This document shows positions 20,171-28,825 of a DNA stretch of 64,000 nucleotides, piece after piece. Both the position numbers and the translations under genes were made by a program. The notes under the pieces were generated by a model. That model worked only from the letters and a program-made list of their open reading frames with translations, searched no databases and had not been told where the DNA came from. The DNA comes from Minicystis rosea (GTDB taxonomy: Bacteria; Myxococcota_A; Polyangia; Polyangiales; Polyangiaceae), in contig CP016211.1 of assembly GCA_001931535.1 (NCBI GenBank), positions 9,780,377 through 9,844,376 of the forward strand. The letters are read 5' to 3'. Within the stretch, counting starts at the first letter, position 1. Each line of letters starts with the position of its first letter.

Positions 20171-21703
20171 TCAAAGCACGTTGGCGAGCTCGAGCAGATC
20201 GTTCAGGCGGAAGACACCCGGCTTCGGACCGAGGGTCGGTGTCCAGCCCGGCGTGGCCAGGATGGAATCCGCGCTCTGCCGGACGAGGTTCGCAAACACC
20301 CGAGCCACGATGGAGCTCCCCACGGGACCGAGCCGATTCGGCGTCTGGAGGTTGGCCTCCGCGAGCACGTAGAACCAGAGCGGCGTGGCCTTCTCGAAGC
20401 CGAACTTCTGCAGGACGGCGGCCTGCGCCGGCGTGGCCGCGGCATGGAGCTGCGCCGGCGTAAGCGGGCTGAGCCCGAGCGCATGGGCCGCCGCCTGCCC
20501 GGTGGGCAAACGGAGCATGTAGCCGCGGCGCAGGTTGCGCGCCGCAAGGCTCGCCGCGAGCCCGGGGAGAGGCTTGCCAATGAGATCGCGGAGCTCGTAG
20601 AGCGGCTCGACGAGCCGCGTGTCGATGCGCCGCGCGAAATTCGCCGGAGGCGCGCCGTTGTCGAGGAAGCGCTCCCATTGAATGATCCAGTTCTCCGGCA
20701 GCGTGTCGAAATCGATCCCCGCCGCGGGGTTGAAGTTGCCCGAGAGCGCGGTGAACGTGAAGAGCAGCCCGAGGTTCGCGTTCGGGAAGTTCACGTTGTG
20801 GTCGTAGCTCGCCCGCACCATGCTGTGGCCGAAGCGATAGGCCGCAGCCGCGAACTCGAGCGGCATGAAATTCATCGACGTCGGCCGCTGCGGCGCCGTG
20901 TGCTGGCGGACGACGAGCGAAACGATCCGCGGGTTGGCGATGCGCGGAAGGAAGTCGTGGAGCACGATCCATTGGTAGTGCTGCCGCAGGAGCCGGCGCG
21001 CCTCCGTGAACGTGTGCCCTTGATCGACGATGGCATTGTGCGCCCGGAGGAACGCGGTGTGGAGCTGAGCCACCACGAGGTTTTCGTCGTTGCGGGCGTC
21101 GCCGATCAGGGCCTCGCGATCGGTCTTGGGATCGGTCGCGCGCGGGCTGCGCGGAAGATCGTGGAACGGATCCACGACGCCGGGCACCGGACCGCCCGAG
21201 GTGCTCACGCGGCCGACGACCATTTTGTCGTCGTCGCGCGGCGCGGGCGCGTCATACACGCTGTCGAGATCCAAACCCAACGTGCGCGCATCGAAGAGCT
21301 TCGTTTGGATGTCGGCGAGCGCGAGCGGCGCGAGGTTCGGCGCGGTGACGTCGGCGAGCGTGTCCGAGCGGAGCTCCAAGGTGATGTCGTGATCGATGAA
21401 CTGCCCAAGATAGGTGTAGGCCGAAGGAATCTTGGAGTCGAGCGCCGGATCCGTGGCCGCCGCGCCGCTCTCCCGCATCGCGAGGCCGAGCGCATCCAAG
21501 CCTTCGAGCGTATGCTGCGACGTGGGGAGCAGGTTCGCCGGCGACGCCTGGAGCCCCGGAAACATGTAATCGAATTTGCGGAGGCGAATGGGAGGCACCA
21601 GCGCGCGCGCCACCGGCAGCTTGAGCGCCACCGTCTGGACGCTGTGAATCACCTCTTGAACCTGCTCGAGGGAGCCATTTCCACCGTGAAGAATGCGAGA
21701 CAT
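20171..21703 (-). CDS. Animal-type heme peroxidase (cyclooxygenase superfamily)
   Basis: 510 residues. The distal-His motif YLGQFIDHDITL (H105), the conserved block GDARNDENL...HTAFLRAHN (202-223) and the proximal-His motif YRFGHSMVRASY (H293) identify the An_peroxidase family. Bacterial members oxidise halides, phenols or lipids; the substrate here is not evident. No signal peptide is seen at the ATG 21703 start. Next upstream on the same strand is a glutathione peroxidase gene (start 22446), suggesting an oxidative-stress pair, although 190 bp separate them. Confidence 0.9.
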   Translation of the reverse strand: MSRILHGGNGSLEQVQEVIHSVQTVALKLPVARALVPPIRLRKFDYMFPGLQASPANLLPTSQHTLEGLDALGLAMRESGAAATDPALDSKIPSAYTYLGQFIDHDITLELRSDTLADVTAPNLAPLALADIQTKLFDARTLGLDLDSVYDAPAPRDDDKMVVGRVSTSGGPVPGVVDPFHDLPRSPRATDPKTDREALIGDARNDENLVVAQLHTAFLRAHNAIVDQGHTFTEARRLLRQHYQWIVLHDFLPRIANPRIVSLVVRQHTAPQRPTSMNFMPLEFAAAAYRFGHSMVRASYDHNVNFPNANLGLLFTFTALSGNFNPAAGIDFDTLPENWIIQWERFLDNGAPPANFARRIDTRLVEPLYELRDLIGKPLPGLAASLAARNLRRGYMLRLPTGQAAAHALGLSPLTPAQLHAAATPAQAAVLQKFGFEKATPLWFYVLAEANLQTPNRLGPVGSSIVARVFANLVRQSADSILATPGWTPTLGPKPGVFRLNDLLELANVL

Positions 21704-21894
21704 GCGTCACCTCATCGGGGCTCCGCTTCGACATGATGCGGAGTCGCGCCGGCGGCGCCAAGAGCAACCGAGGTGCCAGTCGGAGAGGCTGTTTTGGAGG
21801 TGCTTTCGTCTACGACGCTGGACGAAGGCGCGATCTTCGTCCACGAAATTGGACATCACGGGGCCGCAACCGGAGAGAGGTTGGGCCTCTGTGA

Positions 21895-22446
21895 TCAGCC
21901 CGCGAGCGCGCGCTCGATGGCCGCGACGACCGGCTCGCTGTCCGGGCCCATGTCGGGAGAGAAGCGCTCGATGACCTCGCCGTTGCGATCGACGAGGAAT
22001 TTCTCGAAGTTCCAGAGGATCTCGTCGGGCGCGCCGGGCACGATGCCGTAGCCGATGAGCTTGCCGCGGAAGTCCACGCCGGGGAGCGTGCGGGCTTCGG
22101 GCTTGGCCGCGGTGAGGCTCGCGTAGAGCGGGTGTTGGCCTTCGCCCTTCACCACGATTTTGGCGAAGAGCGGGAACGAGACGTCGTATTGGGTCGAGCA
22201 GAAGGATTGGATCTCTTCGTTGGTGCCCGGCTCCTGCGCGCCGAACTCGTTGGCGGGGAAGGCGAGGATCTCGAAGCCGCGATCCTTGTATTTGCGATAG
22301 GCCGCCTCGAGCGCGGTGTATTGGGGCGTGAGGCCGCATTTCGAAGCGACGTTGACGATGAGGCGCACCTTGCCGGCGTACGCGCCGAGCGAGGAGGGTT
22401 TTCCATCGATGGTTTGCACGGGGATCTGTTCGAGGGCGGTCGTCAT
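21895..22446 (-). CDS. Glutathione peroxidase-family thiol peroxidase
   Basis: 183 residues from ATG 22446. The N-terminus has the redox-active Cys in NVASKCGLTPQY (Cys in place of selenocysteine), then FPANEFGAQEPGTNEEIQSF with the Gln/Asn-Glu catalytic environment and LWNFEKFLVDRNGEVIERF with the conserved Trp. Bacterial members of this type generally use thioredoxin to reduce hydrogen peroxide and lipid hydroperoxides. A long upstream open frame to 23286 is antisense to the sulfite reductase and was not used. Confidence 0.92.
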   Translation of the reverse strand: MTTALEQIPVQTIDGKPSSLGAYAGKVRLIVNVASKCGLTPQYTALEAAYRKYKDRGFEILAFPANEFGAQEPGTNEEIQSFCSTQYDVSFPLFAKIVVKGEGQHPLYASLTAAKPEARTLPGVDFRGKLIGYGIVPGAPDEILWNFEKFLVDRNGEVIERFSPDMGPDSEPVVAAIERALAG

Positions 22447-22573
22447 GTCCCGTGAGGTAGTGAGGGACGCGCCGTGCCGCAATGCGAGAGCCGCGCCGGC
22501 CGCACGAATGAGCGATGGAAGACGACGGGCCGACCTCTCACGAGATCGGCCCGGTTCATCCGATGCGGGGTTT

Positions 22574-22591
22574 GGGGCCGCTTCTGGCCCC
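22574..22591. repeat. GGGGCC-GCTTCT-GGCCCC hairpin, dispersed family copy 2
   Basis: A 6-bp perfect stem flanked by CATCGAGATC, immediately downstream of the sulfite reductase stop. The outer sequence resembles the copies at 3545-3562 and 49203-49240, where ATGG or its complement also borders the stem. Its position suggests termination of the sulfite reductase transcript. Confidence 0.55.
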
Positions 22592-22598
22592 ATCGAGA

Positions 22599-24260
22599 TC
22601 AAATGGCGTGCGCGGAGGCCTGGAAGCCGATGCGGGTGATCTCCATGGCGCCGACGCGGGCCACGAACTCCTTGAAGGTCTCGCCTTCGCCGCGCTCGGC
22701 GAGGTAATGGCGCGCGATGGCGGCGACGACCTTGGGCGTCTCCTCCTCGGGGATGCGGCCGTCGAGACGCTCGCCGATGCGGGCGTCGGGGCCGCAACCG
22801 CCGCCGACGCGGAGCGAGTAATGCGGGCGCTCGACGCCGTCGGTGCCCTTCACCATCAGGCCCGTCATGCCGATGTCGGCCACGTGATGCTGGCCGCAGG
22901 AGTTGAAGCAGCCCGAGACCTTGATGGAGAAGACGCCGAGCGCCTTCACCACGTCGTCGGCTTCGGTGCGCGTGGCGCTCGGGGCGAGGTGCTCGCGGAT
23001 GTCGGCGCCGAGCTTCATGCTCCGGGTGATGGCGAGGGTGCAGTAGTCGCCGCCCGGGCACGAGACGACGTCGGTGATGTGCTCGGCGTCGGGCTCGGCC
23101 AAACCGATGAGGCCGAGCGCGCGATGCAGGCGCGGGAGGCGCGCTTCGGGCACCCAACGCAGGATGATGTTCTGCGTGTTGGTGGCGCGGACCTCGCCAT
23201 TGCCGATCTCGCGGCTGATGGCGGCCAGCGCGCGCATCTGCGGCACCGTCATGTCGCCGAGGGGCAGCTTGACGATGGCCACGCAATAGCCGGGCTGCTT
23301 CTGCTTGATGGTGTTGGTGCGACGCCAGCGCGCGAAGGCCGCGTCGCCGAGGGCGGCGCCCTCTTCGAGCGGAGGCGGCGGGGCCTCGACCAAGCCGCCC
23401 TTGAGGCGCTCGAGCTCGGCCGCGAGGCGGTCACCGCGGTCGGCTTGGAGGCGCGCGCGCTCCTCGTCGAGGCGGCGGAAGAACTCGGCCTCACCGAGCT
23501 TGCGAAGGAGGAACTTGAGGCGGTTTTTCTTGCGGTTCTTGCGCTCGCCGTCGCGGAAGAAAATGCTCACCGCCGCTTCGGCCGCGACGAGCAGCTCGCG
23601 CTCGGGGAGGAAGTCGATCCACAGGTGCGCGACCTCCGGCGTGGAGCCGAGGCCGCCGGCGACGTAGACGCGGAAGCCGCGCTCGTCGCCGCGCACGGCG
23701 GCGAACAGGCCGAGGTCGTTGATCATCACCTGCGCGTGATCGGCGGCGCTGCCGGAGAAGCCGACCTTGAACTTGCGCGGCAAGCGACGGTTGTGCTCGT
23801 GGAAGGCGAAGTGCTCGGTGATGGCGTGCGCGTACGGCGTGACGTCGAAGATCTCGTCGGCGAGCACGCCCGCGAAGGGCGACGCGGTCACGTTGCGCAC
23901 GCAGTCGGCGCAGGCGCCCACGCAGTTCACGCCGACGCGCGCGAGCTCGCGCTGCGCGGCCACGCTGTCCTCGAGCTCGAAATGATGGAGCTGCACGTCC
24001 TGTCGGGTGGTGACGTGCGCGAGCCCACGGCCCCAGCGCTCGGTCACGTCGGCCATGACCTCGAGCTGCTCGGCGGTGATGCGGCCGCCGGGGACCTTGA
24101 TCCGCTGCATGTGCTTCACGTGCGCGAGCTGGGCGTAGAGGCCCATGGCGAGGCGCAGCGGGCGGAACTGATCGGGCGTGATCTCGCCGCGCTTGAAGCG
24201 ATCGATGTTGGCGGCATGCTCGTCGATGGCGGCGTGAAGCCGCTGCAACGCGTCAGACAT
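22599..24260 (-). CDS. Ferredoxin-type sulfite/nitrite reductase (siroheme, 4Fe-4S)
   Basis: 553 residues from ATG 24260 (MSDALQRL); ATG 24272 would add four residues. Two ferredoxin-like/siroheme half-domains are present: FRPLRLAMGLYAQ and TTRQDVQLHH in the first, and the cluster ligands CFNSCGQHH and SCPGGDYC near residues 427-475. RITAEQL, VGVNCVGACADCVRN and HYSLRVGGGCG also fit the NirA/Sir family. It reduces sulfite to sulfide (or nitrite to ammonia); context with cysteine and methionine genes favours sulfite. It is divergent from a PLP sulfur-amino-acid gene with only 45-54 bp between starts. Confidence 0.9.
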   Translation of the reverse strand: MSDALQRLHAAIDEHAANIDRFKRGEITPDQFRPLRLAMGLYAQLAHVKHMQRIKVPGGRITAEQLEVMADVTERWGRGLAHVTTRQDVQLHHFELEDSVAAQRELARVGVNCVGACADCVRNVTASPFAGVLADEIFDVTPYAHAITEHFAFHEHNRRLPRKFKVGFSGSAADHAQVMINDLGLFAAVRGDERGFRVYVAGGLGSTPEVAHLWIDFLPERELLVAAEAAVSIFFRDGERKNRKKNRLKFLLRKLGEAEFFRRLDEERARLQADRGDRLAAELERLKGGLVEAPPPPLEEGAALGDAAFARWRRTNTIKQKQPGYCVAIVKLPLGDMTVPQMRALAAISREIGNGEVRATNTQNIILRWVPEARLPRLHRALGLIGLAEPDAEHITDVVSCPGGDYCTLAITRSMKLGADIREHLAPSATRTEADDVVKALGVFSIKVSGCFNSCGQHHVADIGMTGLMVKGTDGVERPHYSLRVGGGCGPDARIGERLDGRIPEEETPKVVAAIARHYLAERGEGETFKEFVARVGAMEITRIGFQASAHAI

Positions 24261-24305
24261 AGTTCCAAGCATATTCTTGAGTATTCCGACCAATCCAGTG
24301 GGAGA
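24261..24305. promoter_or_regulatory. Short AT-rich divergent promoter region
   Basis: The 45 bp between sulfite reductase and the PLP enzyme are strikingly A/T-rich for this genome and contain ATATTCTTGAGTATTCC. Both promoters must overlap here, so one regulator could control both genes. The CTTGAGTA core resembles half of an Rrf2/IscR-type site; this is a weak inference from pattern only. Confidence 0.4.
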
Positions 24306-25508
24306 ATGGGTTTTGTGAAGACTTTTTCCCTGATCAACGGCACGGCCGCCGTTCACGCCGGCACGCCCGAGGCGCGCCCCAGCCACACGCTGGCGCCCTC
24401 GATCGCGCAGACGGCGACCTTCACGTTCCGGGATACGGCGGAGCTCGAGGCCTATTTCGAAGGTCACGACGCGGATCCGGACAGGCAGGAATACGGGCGC
24501 TACGGGAACCCGACCGTCATCGAGGTGGAGCGGCGCGTGGCCGCGCTCGACGGGGCCGAGGACGGGCTGCTCTTCGCGAGCGGGATGGCGGCGGTGACGA
24601 CGGCGATCCTCGCGCTGGTGAAGGCCGGGGATCACATCGTGCTCTTCCGCGATGGATACCGGCGCACGCGGCAATTCGTGACCGGCACGCTGGCGCGGCT
24701 CGGGATCTCGCATTCGGTGGTGGAGGCCGCGTCGCTCGAGGGCCTCAAGCAGGCGCTGACGCCGAAGACGCGGCTCATCGTCACCGAGATCCCGACGAAC
24801 CCGTACCTGCGTTGCGTGGATCTGGGCCGGCTCGCGGCCATCGCCAAGGGCGCGCGGGCGAAGACGATCGTCGATGCGACCTTCGCGACACCGATGAACG
24901 CGACGCCGTTGTCCCACGGCGTGGACCTCGTGATCCACAGCGCGACGAAGTACCTCGGCGGTCACAACGACGTGCTCGGTGGGACGGTGAGCGGATCACG
25001 CGCGCTCGTGTCGCTGGTGCGCGATCTACGAGGCGTGCTCGGCGGCGTGGTGGATCCGCACGCGGCCGCGTTGATCGGGCGCGGGATGAAGACGCTCGCG
25101 CTGCGCGTGGCCCGACAGAACGAGACCGCGCTCGCGGTGGCGCGCGCGCTCGAAGGGCACGCGGCGGTGGAGCGGGTGTTCTATCCGATGCTGCCTTCGC
25201 ATCCCGATCACGAGACCGCGCGTACGCTGCTCCGCGGCGGCGGCGGTGTGGTGAGCTTCGTGGTGCGCGGCGGGCGCGCGGCGGCGTCGCGCGTGGTGGA
25301 TGGTTTTCGCCTCGCGACGATCGCGCCGAGCCTCGGCGGCGTGGAGACGTTGGTCGAGCAACCCGCGATCATGAGCTTCCACGAGCTGTCCGATGAAGAG
25401 CTGCAGGCGGTGGGGATCGAGCCGGGGTTGATCCGGCTGGCGGTCGGCGTCGAGGAGACGGAGGACGTGGTGAACGACGTGCTCGGCGCGCTCGGCAAGA
25501 CGGGGTGA
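24306..25508 (+). CDS. Cys/Met-metabolism PLP-dependent enzyme (cystathionine gamma-synthase family)
   Basis: 400 residues from ATG 24306. A GTG three codons later (24315) has better spacing to the GGAG at 24301, so either start is possible. Family signatures are YGRYGNPTV, FASGMAAVTTAIL, PTNPYLRCVD, DATFATP and the PLP-lysine motif SATKYLGGHND. It acts in transsulfuration or direct sulfhydrylation (cystathionine gamma-synthase, O-acetylhomoserine sulfhydrylase or gamma-lyase); sequence alone does not decide which. Divergence from sulfite reductase favours a biosynthetic, sulfide-using role. Confidence 0.88.
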   Translation: MGFVKTFSLINGTAAVHAGTPEARPSHTLAPSIAQTATFTFRDTAELEAYFEGHDADPDRQEYGRYGNPTVIEVERRVAALDGAEDGLLFASGMAAVTTAILALVKAGDHIVLFRDGYRRTRQFVTGTLARLGISHSVVEAASLEGLKQALTPKTRLIVTEIPTNPYLRCVDLGRLAAIAKGARAKTIVDATFATPMNATPLSHGVDLVIHSATKYLGGHNDVLGGTVSGSRALVSLVRDLRGVLGGVVDPHAAALIGRGMKTLALRVARQNETALAVARALEGHAAVERVFYPMLPSHPDHETARTLLRGGGGVVSFVVRGGRAAASRVVDGFRLATIAPSLGGVETLVEQPAIMSFHELSDEELQAVGIEPGLIRLAVGVEETEDVVNDVLGALGKTG

Positions 25509-25560
25509 GGTCGAGCCCGGCCGCGCGCGCTTCGATCGGTGCTACGTTCGCGCCGCCGCG

Positions 25561-26460
25561 ATGACGCGTGAGGCCTTTCAAACACACAAGTTCACCGTCA
25601 CGCCCGACGATCAGGGCAAACGGCTCGACCAGATCCTCGCGGCCCACGTGCCGGGCTTGTCGCGACGCAAGGCGCGGGTGCTGCTCGATCTCGGCGGCGT
25701 CTTCGTCGACGGCGCGCGCACCAAGGTCGCGGGGAAGATGCTACGGCGCGGGCAGGTGGTGACGGCCAACGTCGGTGGAGCGTTGGAGCGCGCGTCCGGT
25801 GAAGTGGGACGCGCCGCGCGGGCACGGGACGAGGCGGCGCTGCCGGCGTTCACCATCGTGCATCAAGACGCGGACCTCGTGATCGTGGACAAGCCCGCGG
25901 GGCTGCTCACGGCGCCGACGCCGGAGGGTGATCGAGGGAATTTGGCGAAGCTCTTGGAGGAGAAGGTTGGAGCTCCCATCTTCGTCGTTCATCGGATCGA
26001 TCTGGAGACGAGCGGATTGCTCGTGCTCGCGCGAACGGCGGATGCGAATCGGATCTTGTCGGAGCGGTTCCGCGTGCACGACGTGGAGCGGCTTTATCTG
26101 GCGGCGCTGCGTGGGGTGCTCGCCGAGGACGAGCGCACGGTAGACGCGCCGGTCGCGGGAAAGCGCGCGGTCACGCACGTGAAGGTGATCGAGCGCTTCG
26201 CGGCGGCGACGCTGGTGCAATGTCGTTTGGAGACGGGGAGGACGCACCAGATTCGTTTGCACACACGGCACCTCGGGCATCCGGTGCTCGGGGATCGGAA
26301 GCATGGAGAGCCGTCGCCGGTGGATCCGCCGCGGATGGCGCTGCATGCAGCGGTGCTGGGGATTCGACAGCCACGCACGGGCGAGGCGCTGCGCTTCGAG
26401 AGCGCGTGGCCTCAGGATCTGACGGCATGGCTGTCGGGTCTGCGCGGCTCGGCAACGTGA
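25561..26460 (+). CDS. RluA-family RNA pseudouridine synthase
   Basis: 299 residues. An S4-like RNA-binding segment (GKRLDQILAAHVPGLSRRKARVLLDLGGVFVDG, given here as residues 19-51 in outline: RLDQIL and SRRKAR) precedes the catalytic domain, whose motif HRIDLETSGLLVLAR contains the essential D147. RTHQIRLHTRHLGHPVLGD is also diagnostic. It isomerises uridine to pseudouridine in rRNA or tRNA; the target (RluC/RluD-like) is not determinable. It starts 52 bp after the PLP enzyme and converges with the kinase-macro gene. Confidence 0.9.
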   Translation: MTREAFQTHKFTVTPDDQGKRLDQILAAHVPGLSRRKARVLLDLGGVFVDGARTKVAGKMLRRGQVVTANVGGALERASGEVGRAARARDEAALPAFTIVHQDADLVIVDKPAGLLTAPTPEGDRGNLAKLLEEKVGAPIFVVHRIDLETSGLLVLARTADANRILSERFRVHDVERLYLAALRGVLAEDERTVDAPVAGKRAVTHVKVIERFAAATLVQCRLETGRTHQIRLHTRHLGHPVLGDRKHGEPSPVDPPRMALHAAVLGIRQPRTGEALRFESAWPQDLTAWLSGLRGSAT

Positions 26461-26513
26461 GATCAATCGACGCCGAATGCTCGGTGTTTCGCGGGTGAGA
26501 TCGTCTCCGTTGC

Positions 26514-27983
26514 TCAGCGCGTCGGCTGTCGCGTGAGGCCGCGCAGATCGAGCGTCGCCTCCAGCGCGACGTCGCGGGCGTGCGCTTCGTCGGCGTCGGC
26601 GTCGACCTCGTCATCGGGGTGCTCGCCGTCGCCCATGAAGACGGCGGCGAGCTCTTCGATGAAGAGGTCGAAGGTCTCGCGATCGAAGAGCACGTATTCG
26701 ATCTCGCGCAGCTTCGTGCCGCCCATGAGGACGTGCCAATAGAGGGCGCTGGCGCTGGCGTAGGCGCTCGACTCGGGAGTGACCTTGGCGGTGCCGGCGC
26801 CGAGCGCGGGGATCGCCAAGGTGCGCAGGCCGAGCTCTTCGGCGAGCATGAGGGCGCGCTGGGTCGCGCGGGCGATGCAGGAGGCTTCTTTCCAAGCGCT
26901 CACGGCGTGCAGGACCTTTTGGCATTTGAGGGAGCCGCCGCCGGTGGCGATGCACTCGCCGAGGGCGCGACGGCCGCCGCGCATGGCTTCGTCCTCGATC
27001 TCTTGGCCGCCGCGACGGCGCAGGGCCGCGCCCATGCCGGTGCGCATGCGCATCTCGTCGTTGGCGCTGTTGATGATGCCGTCGACCTCGCTGTCGGCGA
27101 TGTCGCCGAGACGGCAGCGCACGCGCACCGGGCCGAGCTGGAACTCGCCGCGCACGAGCGTGGTGCCCGAGAGGCGCGGGCGCAGGCTGCGACCGAGCGG
27201 CGCGAGGAGACGGCGTGGATGCTTGACGGTGGGAAAGCGCTTCTCGGGATCGCGCTCCAACATGCGCGCGATGGTGTATTGGAAATAAGCCTCTTCCGGG
27301 CGGCGAGGCGCGGGGAAGGCGACGGGCGCGTCGCCGACGATCTCGGCGATGGTCGCAAAGGGAGGCCGGCCGTAATAGAGATCGAAGGCGGTGACGCCGA
27401 GCGAATAGACGTCCCAACGGCGGGTCGGGCTCACGCCGCGCAGCGCTTCGGGTGCAAGGAAGCGGAGCGTGCCGCTCGAAGGATCGGTGGCGCTGCGGCG
27501 CGCGGTGGCGATGCCGAAATCACCGAGGCGCATGCCCGTCTGCGGGGAGCCGAAGATGTTGGAGGGCTTGACGTCGCGATGGATCACGCCCGTTTGGTGC
27601 GCGCTTTCGAGGCCATCGGCGACGGCGTCGACGACGCGGCACACGAACCAGAGCGGGAGGCTCCGGCCCATGGCGGCGCGGCGGTGGCGATCGAGCTCGG
27701 CGAGATCGACGCCGTCGACGTACTCCTCGACGAGGTAGGGCGTGGTCTCGTGGACGCCGACGTCGACGGCGCGGACGACGCGCGGGCTCGGGATGCGCGC
27801 GGTGAGGCGGGCCTCGTTGCGCAGGCGATCGTAAGCGTCCTTGGGCGCGTCGAGGAGCGTTTTGATGATGGCCGGCGTGCTCAGCTCGCGATGACGCGCG
27901 AGCCAGACTCGGCTCATCCCGCCTTCGCTGATGGGGCCCCAGATCTCGTAGGGGCCGCAGTTCATGGCGGTCAGATCGTGCAT
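26514..27983 (-). CDS. Ser/Thr protein kinase fused to a macro domain
   Basis: 489 residues (ATG 27983; ATG 27965 possible). Residues 12-262 are a Hanks-type kinase: glycine loop ISEGGMSRVWLA, Lys in AIIKTL (K41), HRDVKPSN (135-142), DFG in GDFGIA (155-157) and APEA. Residues 283-450 match a macro domain: RLGDIADSEVDGIINSAND (N305/N308), TGMGAALRRRGG, LGECIATGGGSLKC, VLHAVSAW and LAIPALGAGTAKVTP. Macro domains bind or hydrolyse ADP-ribose. The C-terminus is acidic. There is no membrane segment, so it is cytoplasmic. The fusion implies kinase activity coupled to ADP-ribose or a derivative. Function of both halves is inferred from family motifs. Confidence 0.9.
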   Translation of the reverse strand: MHDLTAMNCGPYEIWGPISEGGMSRVWLARHRELSTPAIIKTLLDAPKDAYDRLRNEARLTARIPSPRVVRAVDVGVHETTPYLVEEYVDGVDLAELDRHRRAAMGRSLPLWFVCRVVDAVADGLESAHQTGVIHRDVKPSNIFGSPQTGMRLGDFGIATARRSATDPSSGTLRFLAPEALRGVSPTRRWDVYSLGVTAFDLYYGRPPFATIAEIVGDAPVAFPAPRRPEEAYFQYTIARMLERDPEKRFPTVKHPRRLLAPLGRSLRPRLSGTTLVRGEFQLGPVRVRCRLGDIADSEVDGIINSANDEMRMRTGMGAALRRRGGQEIEDEAMRGGRRALGECIATGGGSLKCQKVLHAVSAWKEASCIARATQRALMLAEELGLRTLAIPALGAGTAKVTPESSAYASASALYWHVLMGGTKLREIEYVLFDRETFDLFIEELAAVFMGDGEHPDDEVDADADEAHARDVALEATLDLRGLTRQPTR

Positions 27984-28413
27984 CGCCCGGCGGCATCATA
28001 GCGGCAGATCGCCGCGTGGATCATCGCGTCCGTCATCGGATGCGACACACCGGCGCGCTTTGCCTCGGCGACGACCCCGATACGGGCCGGACGCACCGGC
28101 GAAACGTCGGCTTTCGCACGAAGACGCGCCCCACGATCTCACGGGCAGCAGCACCCGACCGAAGCGGTCCGTGGCGATGGTGAACGGCGCGCGAGCGATG
28201 AGGGGCGTGGCAATGTCGTTGGGAGCCAAGGGCCATGACGGGCGGGCGGCGCCGGCGAGGAGGGTTTGGGTGATTCGAGGGGATCAGAGTGGTTGGGGTG
28301 CGTTCGCTCGATACCCGCTGTGACACCCAATCTGACCGTCATGGACGGCATGTTGCCTGCTGAGGGATTCATGTGCCCTCGTCACGAGGGTGCCGCGGAG
28401 GGAGGTGACATCG
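27984..28413. other. 430-bp intergenic region, no supported gene
   Basis: Lies between the divergently transcribed kinase-macro gene and the 85-residue gene. Several short frames exist on both strands, but none has a ribosome binding site, codon bias or a recognisable product. Regulatory DNA for both genes is expected here. No strong palindrome was identified. Confidence 0.5.
28397..28406 (+). promoter_or_regulatory. Near-perfect Shine-Dalgarno (GGAGGGAGGTGA)
   Basis: GGAGGTGA, complementary to the 16S 3' end over its full core, lies 6-7 nt before ATG 28414. It decides the start of the 85-residue gene and predicts very strong translation, unusual among the genes of this window. Confidence 0.75.
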
Positions 28414-28671
28414 ATGGAGAAGCAGAAAGGTGAGCACGTCCTGGGGAAGAGCGGCTCGCAGAAGCCGGGCGCTTCCAACCTCGAATACGACCTCTTCAGT
28501 GAGGTTCACTGTCTGCTCAAGGGCAATGCGGCGCTGGAGCAGTACATGGAGGATGCGCGCCAAGCGGGCGACCGCGAGGCGGAGACCACCTTCAAAGCCA
28601 TTCACGATCAGAACAAAGAGAGCGTCGGCAAGCTCCGTGATTTGATCGGCAAGCACATCAAGGCCGCGTGA
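28414..28671 (+). CDS. Small helical hypothetical protein
   Basis: 85 residues from ATG 28414, chosen because of the strong Shine-Dalgarno sequence just upstream. The N-terminal 25 residues are Gly/Lys-rich and probably disordered; the rest (YDLFSEVHCLLKG...IGKHIKAA) is predicted to be two or three amphipathic helices with many charged residues. No signal peptide or membrane segment. The family is not recognised; a ferritin-like or histone-like small helical protein is conceivable but unsupported. It is likely highly expressed. Confidence 0.75.
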   Translation: MEKQKGEHVLGKSGSQKPGASNLEYDLFSEVHCLLKGNAALEQYMEDARQAGDREAETTFKAIHDQNKESVGKLRDLIGKHIKAA

Positions 28672-28825
28672 GCCGGAGGGCCGGCGACAGCGGTCATCTC
28701 GGTCGTCCGGCTGCGGGTCTGCAGGGCAGTGCTCGGGGAGCCGATCCCGGGTGTGCAGGCCCGCCGCCGTGACACCGGACGACGCCTGCTTGCGGCGGCG
28801 ACCACGATTTGCCAAAAGCGTCTTC

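Noticed and set aside
22515..24305. Long plus-strand open frame upstream of the PLP enzyme
   Set aside because: It is antisense to the sulfite reductase, has no motifs, and the conserved protein begins at 24306.
27996..28229. 77-residue minus-strand frame in the intergenic region
   Set aside because: No start signal or recognisable domain; overlaps the expected promoter region.
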